DNA from: Lagopus muta
Taxonomy: Eukaryota > Chordata > Aves > Galliformes > Phasianidae
NCBI RefSeq assembly: GCF_023343835.1
Contig: NC_064437.1
Coordinates: 26,325,001-26,389,000, forward strand
Direction: 5' to 3'
DNA: 64,000 nucleotides
The notes beneath the pieces were generated by a model. It saw nothing but the letters and a program-made list of their open reading frames with translations, ran no database searches and was not told the origin of the DNA. Positions 48,001-55,614 of this stretch are shown here, piece by piece. The position numbers and the translations under genes were made by a program. Numbering within the stretch: the first letter of the stretch is position 1; each line of letters opens with the position of its first letter.

Positions 48001-51000
48001 TTATTCTCTAGTTCTTCACTGCTTGTCCCATTAAACTTTCTCTGTCTTCCATCGGCTGCTGCTCTCTTCTCTTGGTTTGCTCTGTTGGCAACTGTTTCAC
48101 ATTGGTGGTAGTGGTGAACATCTTAAGCTAATGATTCGTGAACCAAAAGCAGCGGAGATATAAACTGCAGAACAGGAAGACTATTTGGTTTTGCTCTCTT
48201 CTGATTAAATTCTTTCCCATCTCTTGTCTAGAATGTGGATAGTAAAGCCATGCGTGACCAACGATTAGACATGCAGAGAAGAGCAGCAGAGGCTGGTGAT
48301 GATGACCTCATTCCATTTGGAGACCGACCGACTGTGTCGAGATTTGGGGCTATCTCTCGTACTTCCAAAGCAATGTACCAGAATTCTGGTCCTATTCAGG
48401 CCATGGCGGTTCAGGGAGCTTCCACCAAATCAATCATTTCAGGTATGCACGTGCTCTGGGATTTTGATGGTTGTCACTGTTTTCTTCAGTGCTACAGTAT
48501 AGTGCAAAGTGAAGACAGGCTCTGAGCTGCTTTCTTGCCTCAGAAATACAGTTAAGGTGTATGTTATGACCGTAAAATAACTGCTAGAGCTATGGCAGAC
48601 TGAGAAACCCAGATAAAAAGCTGCAGCTTCTTCCTGTTCCAAGGACAGATTTGTTCACACACAGAATGTGCGTTGGTAACTTGTCAGTGATACAGGAAAA
48701 TTAATTTGTTCTCCTGGTCCCTCTGAGGTGAGGTTACTTCAAATCTGTTGCAGTAGAATCTAGAAATTGGCTGCTTTCTCAGGTATGAGTTAGCTGAGTG
48801 ATTTAAGTGATAATTTTGTAGGATTACAACATGACTTGTTTTCCTTGTTTGCTGGCAGACTACAGTCCTTACGGAACTCATGGTGGCTGGGGAGGCTCTC
48901 CATATTCTCCCCATCAGAATATACCTTCTCAGGGACGTTTCAATGACAGGTAGAAGTGTTCTACTTTTTTTTTTTTTCTTCTGCCTTTTTCTAAGATCTT
49001 CCTTTTTATCTCTTTCCTTCTGTACCAGCTCAATTATTATTATTTTTAATCTCTTTACTTCTCATTGTTTTTGTGATCTCAAAGGGAGAGACTGTCCATG
49101 TCAGATGTGGCTGGTCATGGAAAACAGTTGCCCTCAGCTGAGCGGGAGCAGCAACTGCGCATGGAGCTGCAGCAAGTGGACCATCAGATTAGCCAGCAGA
49201 CACAAATGAGAGGACTGGAGGTTGGTACCAACATTTGTAAGAGTGATGAGAAGTGGCAGGGAGAGAGAGATGAAGCTAACTTTTCATATGGAGCTGCTTT
49301 TTGTATGTTGATGACCCTTTTCTCTGTAATAATACTCAGTATCAATATTTAATTCTCTGATGATAGACATTAGGACTGTGGTAGAAGTGTAAACTTCTTT
49401 GCTTAGCAGTAGAAATTTCCAGGACTTTGCATTAAGCAAATCAGCACCATACTTGAATGTGCACTCTGTGCTCATTCATGTTTGCTTTCATTATCTCTCT
49501 CACTCCCCCTCTCTGTTCACCTGTTCACTCAGAGGCAAACTTCTTTTTTGAAGTGGCTGTTTGTTCCTCTTGGCTCCACTGGCCCTGAAAATGTCTGATT
49601 CTGTGTGCAGACAGCTGTGTGACCTTCATCTGTTTCATGTTTGGCTTTGTGTTGTACCTGTTTCTTCCTGAATAGCACAAGCCACAGAAGTGAAAATTAA
49701 CTATAAAGTACAGTTAACTGAACAAATTAAAGCTTAATATTTTGTCTCCTTTTGGAAGAAATGTTGTCACTTGCAACATAAAGAAATATGGGAGTCTGCA
49801 TTTGTAAAGGAATTAATGCGCTGAAATTTTTGTTTGTATTTTGTGAGATTTAAATAGAAGGAGAAATACCAGGGCGTAACGAAGCAGTGGATATAGCAAA
49901 TCTTTGGTTGTTTGTTTTTTTTTGCTTGTTTCATTTTCGTAATACATTGAGCAGGGGAAAAATCAGTAAACATTTCTGTCTTCAGAAAACACTAGAAAAC
50001 TATTCTAAGTTCCTCAGCAAGTACTCCTATCAGTTGTCTTTGCAGGAGGAATTGCTATAAGTAGTGAGTGGTTAGCAGTTTCTACTGAAGCTATGGCTAT
50101 GTGAGAACTTGTGTCAAGTTAGAAGGATTATTGCTGATTTGTTGTAACAGCTGACAAATTTGAAGTGGCAGCAGCAGTTACAAGTAGTGTTTTTTAGATA
50201 CTTGAAACGTAACTTGTGTTCTCGTGCTCTTGTTTGGGAACAAGACATTGTTCAAAATTTTGCATGTCTACTTTTGCCATAATGGAAGAGTATTGGAAAG
50301 TTTTCAAAACCCTTGAATGGCCTGCCTCTCCTCCTCATTGTTACTGCAGTTGTGTCAGTGTTAAATCCTACGTAGTTGAGTTTGAACTTCAATTTTACCA
50401 TAATGGATGGTAAATCCAACAATTTGGATTTGTTGGACCTCACGGGTTATTGTGAGTAACAGCAGCCTTCAAGTTGTAAGTATATTCGTAATACAGAAAG
50501 CTTTATAATTTGCCTGTTACCACGTTGTCACAGTCACTAAAATTCAAGTCTGAGCATAAATAACTAGATTATCTTGCTTTTTTTTTGTCAAATTAATGAG
50601 CACCTCTACTTATAGACCAGCAATATGATTGGCTGTGAGTAGATGGTGCAGTTCTCAGTGTCTAAATGCAGAGCACAAACTCACAGAACTCATTCCCAGA
50701 TGTTAACAGATTTTTGGAGTGGCTGACTTGGTTACTGCTTTTAACTTGGTTGCTGATAACCTATGACTACAGTCTTCTGACCCTCTCTCTTCCTGTGCTT
50801 CCTTATCTGGGTCAGTAGAGAATGACATATGCCATTATCTTATATATATACTGAACTCTAACATAGTGGTGTGATAAATTCTACACTGTAAAACAAAGCA
50901 GCAGGTTTATGTATCTGCTCTTATCTTTTCTCACCAGGTAGCTCACAAAAGAGTTTTTGCTCTTATGCTTTACCTTACTTTCAGGGAGGGAGAGGCATGC

Positions 51001-53422
51001 AGGGAATATCCACGCAAATTTGTTGCAGTAAAAGGTATTTAACACTTCAAAAATGGAAAGATATGTCTGTATGTAGAAGAGATGCTTGCAGTTGCACTGA
51101 AATTATTTCAGGTGGGACCTTGTTAAGCATGGAGTGAGAAGGTCTTGGTTTTACAAATAAGCAATACTCCAGAGTTATGGCCTAGTGCCCTTTTTGTGCT
51201 TGCTGTGCCATGTGCTCAGTTGTGTATGTGCTTGGCTTTATGCATTTAGGCTGTTAGTAACAGGCTGCTGTTGCAGAGGGAGGCGACTACCCTGGCAGGC
51301 CAACCACAGCCCCCACCCCCACCTCCCAAGTGGCCTGGGATGATCTCAAGTGAACAGCTGAGCTTGGAGCTACACCAGGTGGAAAGGGAAATTGGGAAGA
51401 GAACCCGGGAGCTGAGCATGGTGAGTGCTGTGGGGCTGGGAAGCAGAGAGGTGGAGTGGAGGGCTGTGTAAGGTGCCTGCAGCCCTTTCACCCCAGCAAA
51501 ATGGCTCTCTGCTGGCTGCCAACAGCTGGAGTCACCCATCTCCCTCTTCACCTCTTTAAAACCTCCAGAGAAGTTTTGTGATTCTTTGTAAAGGATTTGA
51601 ATCTGAGCCACTTTAAAATACTCTGCTTTTATTTTGTTGCTGTTTGAAAATGAGCGTGGCGCTGGATTTGCTGAAAATATGAATTGTCTCCAAGATCACT
51701 GTGCTGTGAGTTGTGTAAATTGCTTTAGTACAGAAAACATCTCCTGCAGGTGTAGGCTAGTGTTCAGTGGTCTGTGTGCTGTTACAGTCTATGGTCTTTG
51801 TGTGTTCTTACAAGAATTACCCCTTCCTTTCAGAAAGTACTGCGTCCTGAGATGATGAGAATATCTTACTGAGTCTCTTTTCTTGTCTCATGGCTTTTGT
51901 GGGCTGCACTTTGCAACTCCAGTTTACAGGCATTCATCACTGATCCCAAAGAAAAAGTCTCAGGTTCTTTTAACACCATGTTAAGAGTTATTTCTTCTCC
52001 CCCCCACCCCTTTTTTTTTTTTTTTTTTTTTTAAAGGAAAGCCAGTCTTCACTGGATATAAAAAACAAACTGGGCACCACTAAACAGACAGAAAATGGAC
52101 AATTAGAACCACAAAGCAAGGTTCCAGCTGAGGACCTCGCACTGGCATTCAGGTAACATGAATATTACGAGCTTTCTTTGCACAACAGGGGAATGGCTTA
52201 ATTGGGGTCAGACTGTTATATAAATACATACCCCTTGCCTCATGTTTCTGATGTGGAAGCAACTGCTAGGAAAAGATTGTACAAACCAGTTGTTGCAGTG
52301 CAAGTGAATTAAGGGCCATTTCAGCTATGGGTAGCTCGCTGTACGGTAGTTAACACGGCAGAAAAACTGCTGTATTTTTCAGACCAGAAGTTCATCTAGT
52401 CAATATTGGATGGTTAATAGGGGGGAGTGGGAAATGCACAGTGAGAGTAGAAGAATTCTTTATCTGCTGATTTAGTTTCAAATAAATGTTCCAGATGTGA
52501 GGGGGAAGTTATTCCATCCCGGTTTGTAACCTGAGTGCTGTGTAGGATAGTACATAGCTTTGAAACCAAGTTCATTTTTATTAGAAGGCAATAATTTTTA
52601 ATGTAGATTCTAGAATTAGTTTGATACTCAGTTGAAATAAGTTGTTGGCTGGCAGTGCTGGGGAATCTACAGTTTTCATTGGCTGCAAGTATGTGCAGAT
52701 ACTCAGATGTTATCAGAAAAGCTCAAATGCTGCAGATGCGTCATTAGTCAAGACTATGGTACTTCATGCAAGTGGTTTGGAATCTGCATATTTATTCAGA
52801 AAACGCATCCTTTTCAATAGTTTATGAAAGTCCACACTTCTTATATCCACTCTTAGCTCTCCTTTGCACCGTTAGACTGAGTCTTCCAAAGGGGAAACTG
52901 TTTCAGTTGCTATTTTAGTACAAAACCCTGAAAGTAATGAAACAGAAACAACTTCCATACATCCATGCATGTTAAATATTCTGGAATAAATGTGTGTATC
53001 ATGCAGAACTTATCTAGAATACTAAAGGCATTTGGTTTTGTTTGTTTTCGTAAAATCTTATGTCTTCCTGATGAGATCTGAAGTGTAGCAGACAGCCCAT
53101 TCGTTGTACGTGGTTTGTGGTTACACATGTTCAGAACTGCTTATTGAGGTGATGCAGCAAGTATTGAAATCCTTTCGCTTAAACTTTCAAAGCTCAATAA
53201 TTACTCCTCTTCATCTCATCCCCTTTCTCCTCTTCATCTCATCCCCTTTCTCCTCACAACCTTTCCAGCAGCGATGTTCCAAATGGATCAGCCTTGACAC
53301 AAGAAAACATCAGCCTCCTGTCAAACAAGGCAGCATCTCTCAGCCTGTCAGAGGACCCGGAGGGAGGAGGAGACAGCCAAGACTCCCAGAGAATGGGTGT
53401 TACACCCACATCTGCTCCATGA
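23572..53422 (+). CDS. RC3H1: RC3H1, Roquin-1: full spliced coding region (19 coding exons, 1122 aa)
   Basis: Joining exons 2-20 gives a 3369-nt frame with GT-AG junctions throughout. Roquin-1 is a cytoplasmic, P-body and stress-granule RNA-binding protein with a RING finger. It binds constitutive-decay-element stem-loops in mRNAs such as TNF, ICOS and TNFRSF4 and recruits CCR4-NOT and decapping factors. Domains seen: RING with C14, C17, C33, H35, C38, C41, C50 and D53; HEPN-N, ROQ core and HEPN-C (about 89-404) with K220, K239 and R260 present; CCCH finger C419, C428, C434, H438; a proline-rich region (about 540-780); and C-terminal coiled coils (about 945-1034). ATG at 23572 has A at -3 and begins [14 protein letters not shown], as in mammals. 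The paralog RC3H2 is excluded by the near-identity to Roquin-1 along the C-terminal half. Human Roquin-1 is 1133 aa; most of the difference is a roughly 12-residue segment missing after residue 736. Confidence 0.97.
23803..30720 (+). other. RC3H1: RC3H1 intron 2 (6.9 kb)
   Basis: The donor is GTAACA and the acceptor CTCTTTCCAG. No gene or clear transposon was recognised. A perfect CDE-like hairpin (TGTTC-TGT-GAACA, about 29064-29076) occurs here but would be removed by splicing. A short ATTCTATGATTCC-like stretch near 28783 might be a CR1 remnant, but it is too small to call. Confidence 0.8.
30721..30841 (+). CDS. RC3H1: RC3H1 coding exon 3 (aa 78-118)
   Basis: It starts VPEQQPIT and ends LSSARG with a phase-1 donor (AGAG|GTAATT). 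It encodes the linker after the RING and the start of the HEPN-N helical domain (about residue 89 onward). Confidence 0.96.
30842..31774 (+). other. RC3H1: RC3H1 intron 3
   Basis: The donor is GTAATT and the acceptor ATTTTGAAG. No repeats or other features were recognised. Confidence 0.9.
31775..32014 (+). CDS. RC3H1: RC3H1 coding exon 4 (aa 118-198): HEPN-N and start of ROQ
   Basis: It encodes [10 protein letters not shown] through CQFLGP. The acceptor is TTTTGAAG and the donor CCGG|GTAGGT, phase 1 at both ends. It holds most of the HEPN-N helices and the entry into the ROQ core, including [20 protein letters not shown], which is essentially invariant in vertebrate Roquins. Confidence 0.97.
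32015..33053 (+). other. RC3H1: RC3H1 intron 4
   Basis: The donor is GTAGGT. The acceptor region carries a 24-nt poly-T run (33000-33023), then TTTTTCATTATTTCCTCACAG. Nothing else was recognised. Confidence 0.9.
33000..33023. repeat. Poly-T tract upstream of exon 5
   Basis: A run of 24 T lies about 30 bp before the exon 5 acceptor. It acts as part of an extended polypyrimidine tract and is likely length-polymorphic. Confidence 0.9.
33054..33229 (+). CDS. RC3H1: RC3H1 coding exon 5 (aa 198-256): ROQ core
   Basis: It encodes [10 protein letters not shown] through YRASCFK. It contains M199 (ATG 33056-33058), the residue changed to Arg in the mouse sanroque autoimmune strain, and the RNA-contact lysines K220 and K239. 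The donor is AAG|GTATGA, phase 0. Confidence 0.97.
33230..34081 (+). other. RC3H1: RC3H1 intron 5
   Basis: The donor is GTATGA and the acceptor TTTTTCCGTGCTAG. No repeats or other features were recognised. Confidence 0.9.
34082..34282 (+). CDS. RC3H1: RC3H1 coding exon 6 (aa 257-323): ROQ core
   Basis: It starts [11 protein letters not shown]260 is the third canonical RNA-contact residue of the ROQ winged-helix. It ends MQSIIDK with donor AAG|GTAAAG. At 67 codons and phase 0 at both ends, it is a symmetric exon whose skipping would stay in frame but destroy the RNA-binding fold. Confidence 0.97.
34283..35559 (+). other. RC3H1: RC3H1 intron 6
   Basis: The donor is GTAAAG and the acceptor ATTTTTTTAAG. 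It carries the upstream copy (34974-35051) of a 78-bp direct repeat whose partner lies in intron 7. Confidence 0.9.
34974..35051 (+). repeat. 78-bp direct repeat, copy A (intron 6)
   Basis: It is identical to copy B (35753-35830) at 73 of 78 positions without gaps. It starts GTTTAGCAAGAGGATCC and ends CTTCTGTAACTCA. It is not a recognised transposon family. Confidence 0.93.
35560..35692 (+). CDS. RC3H1: RC3H1 coding exon 7 (aa 324-368): end of ROQ, HEPN-C
   Basis: It encodes [10 protein letters not shown] through LANIDPSP. The acceptor is TTTTTTTAAG; a second AG six bases later (TTGCAG, ending 35565) would delete Leu-Gln. The longer form matches mammalian Roquin-1. The donor is CCAG|GTAAGC, phase 1. 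It begins the C-terminal HEPN half that folds back onto HEPN-N. Confidence 0.95.
35693..37677 (+). other. RC3H1: RC3H1 intron 7
   Basis: The donor is GTAAGC and the acceptor TGATACTATAG. It holds copy B of the 78-bp direct repeat just after exon 7, a 10-bp inverted repeat with a 12-nt loop at 37208-37239, and a poly-T run near 37587. Confidence 0.9.
35753..35830 (+). repeat. 78-bp direct repeat, copy B (intron 7)
   Basis: This is the partner of 34974-35051, 779 bp downstream in the same orientation and about 94% identical. The two copies bracket exon 7. Confidence 0.93.
37678..37796 (+). CDS. RC3H1: RC3H1 coding exon 8 (aa 368-407): HEPN-C
   Basis: It encodes [10 protein letters not shown] through KKGTDQQQ, phase 1 to phase 0. 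The acceptor is ACTATAG and the donor CAACAG|GTAAAA. It completes the HEPN-C helices and the linker to the CCCH finger. Confidence 0.96.
37797..39359 (+). other. RC3H1: RC3H1 intron 8
   Basis: The donor is GTAAAA and the acceptor TTAACCTTGCCAG. Apart from short poly-A and poly-T runs (37940, 38213), no features were recognised. Confidence 0.9.
39360..39472 (+). CDS. RC3H1: RC3H1 coding exon 9 (aa 408-445): CCCH zinc finger
   Basis: The exon is dedicated to a C-x8-C-x5-C-x3-H finger (C419, C428, C434, H438) with a preceding KYKTYMC lead-in typical of RNA-binding CCCH fingers. In Roquin this finger adds affinity for AU-rich sequence next to the stem-loop. The donor is GAA|GTAAGT, phase 2. Confidence 0.97.
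39473..42607 (+). other. RC3H1: RC3H1 intron 9 (3.1 kb)
   Basis: The donor is GTAAGT and the acceptor TAACTTCTGTTTTGAAG. No gene, LINE or structured repeat was recognised. Confidence 0.88.
42608..42889 (+). CDS. RC3H1: RC3H1 coding exon 10 (aa 445-539): linker with first MALT1 site
   Basis: It starts [10 protein letters not shown] and ends APGSPPN with codon 539 split. It contains R510 in the context QLISRG, at the position of the first MALT1 cleavage site of mammalian Roquin-1 (LIPR|G). The donor is GTACGG. Read-through into the intron adds only five residues before a stop, so splicing here is obligatory for the full protein. Confidence 0.95.
42890..43176 (+). other. RC3H1: RC3H1 intron 10 (287 bp)
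   Basis: A short intron with donor GTACGG and acceptor CTACTTTTTAG. Retention would stop translation at 42903-42905 (TAA). Confidence 0.9.
43177..43394 (+). CDS. RC3H1: RC3H1 coding exon 11 (aa 539-612): proline-rich, second MALT1 site
   Basis: It encodes [10 protein letters not shown] through APYQQG. R580 in QMVPRGSQ (CGT at 43298-43300) matches the second MALT1 site of mammals (R579 there). The one-residue shift comes from an extra Ser in KSSIS. The donor is CAAG|GTAAAT, phase 1. Confidence 0.95.
43395..44930 (+). other. RC3H1: RC3H1 intron 11
   Basis: The donor is GTAAAT and the acceptor TTGCCTAAATTCAG. It has a purine-rich (GA/AAG) stretch around 43920-44220 and an A-run near 44023; no gene. 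Confidence 0.88.
44931..45304 (+). CDS. RC3H1: RC3H1 coding exon 12 (aa 612-736): proline/tyrosine-rich region
   Basis: It encodes a disordered Pro/Tyr/Gln-rich segment ([15 protein letters not shown] through SQIRPSCHR). It is the most diverged coding exon relative to mammals, with an added MGQP block and a changed end (SCHR where mammals have SYLR). The donor is CGG|GTACGG, phase 0. This region of Roquin contributes to recruiting the deadenylase machinery. Confidence 0.9.
45305..45695 (+). other. RC3H1: RC3H1 intron 12 (391 bp) with poly-T/poly-A pair
   Basis: The donor is GTACGG and the acceptor TCTTAATTTCAG. T19 (45370-45388) and a following T-rich stretch face A18 (45433-45450), so the intron RNA could form a long A-U hairpin. 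Confidence 0.85.
45696..45827 (+). CDS. RC3H1: RC3H1 coding exon 13 (aa 737-780)
   Basis: It encodes [16 protein letters not shown] through [15 protein letters not shown]. The acceptor is AATTTCAG and the donor GAGGAG-type (GAAGAG|GTAAGC), phase 0 at both ends. It is a charged helical segment followed by a proline-rich stretch. Confidence 0.95.
45828..46440 (+). other. RC3H1: RC3H1 intron 13
   Basis: The donor is GTAAGC and the acceptor TTGTTTTTGTACAG. No features were recognised. Confidence 0.9.
46441..46593 (+). CDS. RC3H1: RC3H1 coding exon 14 (aa 781-831)
   Basis: It encodes [14 protein letters not shown] through [11 protein letters not shown], highly conserved with mammals ([19 protein letters not shown]). 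The donor is GCG|GTATGT. A symmetric exon, phase 0. Confidence 0.95.
46594..48231 (+). other. RC3H1: RC3H1 intron 14
   Basis: The donor is GTATGT and the acceptor ATCTCTTGTCTAG. No transposon or gene was recognised. Confidence 0.9.
48232..48442 (+). CDS. RC3H1: RC3H1 coding exon 15 (aa 832-902)
   Basis: It encodes [15 protein letters not shown] through STKSIIS with codon 902 split. It includes the conserved [20 protein letters not shown] block. The donor is TCAG|GTATGC, phase 1. Confidence 0.95.
48443..48858 (+). other. RC3H1: RC3H1 intron 15
   Basis: The donor is GTATGC and the acceptor TTTGCTGGCAG. No features were recognised. Confidence 0.9.
48859..48949 (+). CDS. RC3H1: RC3H1 coding exon 16 (aa 902-932)
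   Basis: It encodes [13 protein letters not shown] through SQGRFND plus a split Arg. The donor is ACAG|GTAGAA, weak at positions +4 to +6, and the following intron is only 135 bp. Its retention would create a stop (AGG TAG) immediately after the exon. Confidence 0.94.
49085..49220 (+). CDS. RC3H1: RC3H1 coding exon 17 (aa 932-977): coiled coil
   Basis: It starts [13 protein letters not shown] and ends [27 protein letters not shown] is a clear coiled-coil heptad stretch. The acceptor is TCTCAAAG. The donor is GAG|GTTGGT, which is weak because of T at +3. Confidence 0.93.
49221..51249 (+). other. RC3H1: RC3H1 intron 17
   Basis: The donor is GTTGGT and the acceptor GGCTTTATGCATTTAG. No repeats beyond short T-runs were recognised. 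Confidence 0.9.
51250..51420 (+). CDS. RC3H1: RC3H1 coding exon 18 (aa 978-1034): coiled coil and poly-Pro
   Basis: It encodes [17 protein letters not shown], a run of prolines, [10 protein letters not shown], and a second heptad segment ([19 protein letters not shown]). The donor is ATG|GTGAGT, phase 0. Confidence 0.95.
51421..52036 (+). other. RC3H1: RC3H1 intron 18
   Basis: The donor is GTGAGT. The acceptor is preceded by a C-run then a run of about 22 T (52011-52032) and TTAAAG. No other features. Confidence 0.9.
52037..52152 (+). CDS. RC3H1: RC3H1 coding exon 19 (aa 1035-1073)
   Basis: It encodes [17 protein letters not shown] through AEDLALAF with codon 1073 split. The donor is TTCAG|GTAACA, phase 2. 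Confidence 0.94.
52153..53271 (+). other. RC3H1: RC3H1 intron 19
   Basis: The donor is GTAACA. The acceptor is CTTTCCAGCAG, a tandem NAGNAG site, preceded by a duplicated 23-bp pyrimidine unit at 53205-53250. Confidence 0.92.
53205..53250 (+). repeat. Tandem 23-bp duplication in the last polypyrimidine tract
   Basis: Two perfect 23-bp copies (unit from 53205 to 53227, beginning TCCTCTTCATC) lie head-to-tail 22-67 bp before the final acceptor. A partial third start (TCCTC) follows. Confidence 0.97.
53272..53422 (+). CDS. RC3H1: RC3H1 coding exon 20 (aa 1073-1122), terminal
   Basis: It encodes [19 protein letters not shown] through GVTPTSAP and the stop TGA at 53420-53422. The Ser codon 1073 is split across the junction. 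Using the upstream AG of the CAGCAG acceptor would insert one Ser. The C-terminal sequence matches mammalian Roquin-1, with a slightly shorter GGGD-SQ segment. Confidence 0.95.
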
Positions 53423-53666
53423 AGAGAGGCCAGCGTACCCCAGAGTTCCTTTTGCTGGGGTGTTGGTAGCTTCCGTCACGTTTTATTCCAGGAGTGATTG
53501 GAGAAACCCAGGAGCAACAGCCGTAGCAGAGCAGCAGGTCCAGAGGCAATGTGCACAAACACAAATACTAGAAACAAATCCTGCACATAGTTCACATTAA
53601 CGCATTTTTTAATTAAAAAAAAATGAAAATTAGCAGTATCTGCAAGCAATTCAAATTAAATTTGTT

Positions 53667-53683
53667 TTTGTTCTGTGAATGAA
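53667..53683 (+). promoter_or_regulatory. Putative CDE stem-loop 1 in RC3H1 3'UTR
   Basis: UUUGUUC-UGU-GAAUGAA forms a seven-pair stem (including one G-U and one U-G wobble) closed by C-G, with a UGU triloop. The core UUCUGUGAA is identical to the core of the TNF constitutive decay element bound by the ROQ domain. It lies 245 nt after the stop codon, so it would be present in every 3'UTR isoform. Confidence 0.5.
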
Positions 53684-53786
53684 CTTTATTTTAATAACTT
53701 CGGACGCCTTGGGTCCCAGGGCTTAAAAAAATAAGATATTATATATATACTCTGTTTGATTAATTGTATGATCTTAATGAAGTAGG

Positions 53787-53810
53787 TTTTTTCTTTTTTT
53801 TTTTTTTTTG
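53787..53810. repeat. Interrupted poly-T in 3'UTR
   Basis: A T-run with one C; as RNA it is a U-rich tract that could bind HuR- or TIA-type proteins. Confidence 0.8.
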
Positions 53811-55540
53811 GTATTATTACATACCCAGTGCGTAATTCCTTATCACTTCTATTTCTCAACAAATATAACAACCTGGCCATTTCCTTTGTATGATTTAAAG
53901 GTAAACAGGGAATGTGGGCTGTAGAGTAGCTCTGGAATGCAGTGTCAGAAGATGTGCAGCGAATTAAATTCATAGAACAGTTTCTTCCCTTGTTTGTAGG
54001 AACTGAGCCCAACTTTTTCTTGTTTAAGTAATTTTAAGTTTAAATATGACAAAATCTTTTTCTGTGCAACAGATGCAGACCAAATGTAAGCTTGTGCACA
54101 GCGTGTGTGATCAGAACAGGAACAAACGATATGTCCAACATTCAGTACTTTTATTTGAAGATTGCTGTCCTGGTGGGGTTTTTTGTGGTGGAGTTCAGCA
54201 GAATGCAGGCAGCTGAGGCTCACAGTAGAGAGACTGAACTATCCAGTCAGGGTTGTGCAGCATTAGTGAGGCAAGGTCTCTAGAAATAGCAAGCAGGAAG
54301 AATATAAGGCTGTGCAGTTGCTTGGAAGGATGTTAACTGGAGGTGAACTGTTGGCCTGTACTTGGTCACCCAGTGTTAGGTTGGTTTTGCTTGGTTGTTT
54401 TTCCCACTCTCGTTACGCTTTTAAAATAAGCAAAGTGCATACAGTGAGGTTAATGCAGAGGGACTCATTAACCTCTCTGCTTTCTGAAACAGGTCTTTTG
54501 TGTGCACTTCCCTCTCAGCAATCCTTGCCTTTGTTATTTCTTCATTGTTACTTTATTATTAAACATATAATAATTTCTTCTATGACCTGATTATTTTTTT
54601 CTGTTCAGTGGCACATCAGGTATTTAATTGTGATGCCGTTTTGAGTGCCTTTCACTGACAGAGATGGTCATCTTTGGTTTGCGCACATCAGCAATGGTCA
54701 TATCTCAAAAACAGAGGAGAATTGTTTGTTCTCTTGTAAAGTTCCCATTGTTTAGGTTCTGTGTGTCACAGACCTCGGAATCAATTTCTGGTTTGTCTGT
54801 CGCTGCTGCCCTGAATCCTTCCCAGATGCCTATTTAGAGGAGAAAAGCTGCATCAAAAATTCCACTTCAGGTGCAGCACTGATCCTATCAGTCATAGTGG
54901 AAAGTAAATTTGGTTTGAGACCTAGCGTGCTGCTTCTAGTAGATGCTTTGTAAGCGTGAGTTGGAGGAACCGTGAGCCTTTCTAGATCTGTTTTCTTTAA
55001 AGAAACAAGGGACTTGTTCTTGCTGCACATTTTTTGACTTTGTTGGCGTGCGCTAGGGTGAGACCCTGCATATGAAGAACTTCATAGAGGTTGATTTTTG
55101 AAGTGCTGCTCCCTCTGCACCTTCTTGGCCTGTTATTTTCTTTCTGGGTTAGACTACTAAATCAGAAAGCACTGGTTATGTAATAAATTACTGCATTGCT
55201 TTGGTTGGGTAAAGCAAGAGTTAATAATTTTCTTGTTTGTTTGTTTGTTTTTTCCTTAACTTTAACTCCTGCTGAGGTCATAGCAACCTTGGGCTAAGCT
55301 TTGCATTCATCATACTGTTAAATAAAACAAAATATGGGGGGTGGGAGGGGATACAGTCCCACTATTGCCTACCAGTAGGAGAGTCCAAACAGAAGACTCT
55401 TTTGAGTAGCAATTATTTAATTTGCCCAGTCAAGGCACCGCGTTTGTATACTATTTCACATTGAATTTGATTATGCCCTACAGACCTGGCTGGTCAAGGA
55501 TTTGATACACATATTGGCTTGGGATTCGAGCTTTCTTTTT

Positions 55541-55614
55541 TATTTAAATAAAAATTTATATATAAATATATATATATACATATATACGTAGTTATATCTG
55601 TATATATATTGGGT
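55541..55614. repeat. AT-rich (TATA)n tract with Pumilio-like motif
   Basis: Imperfect TA repeats. UGUAUAUA at 55599-55606 fits the Pumilio consensus UGUANAUA, and an AATAAA lies at its 5' side (55547). Confidence 0.75.
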
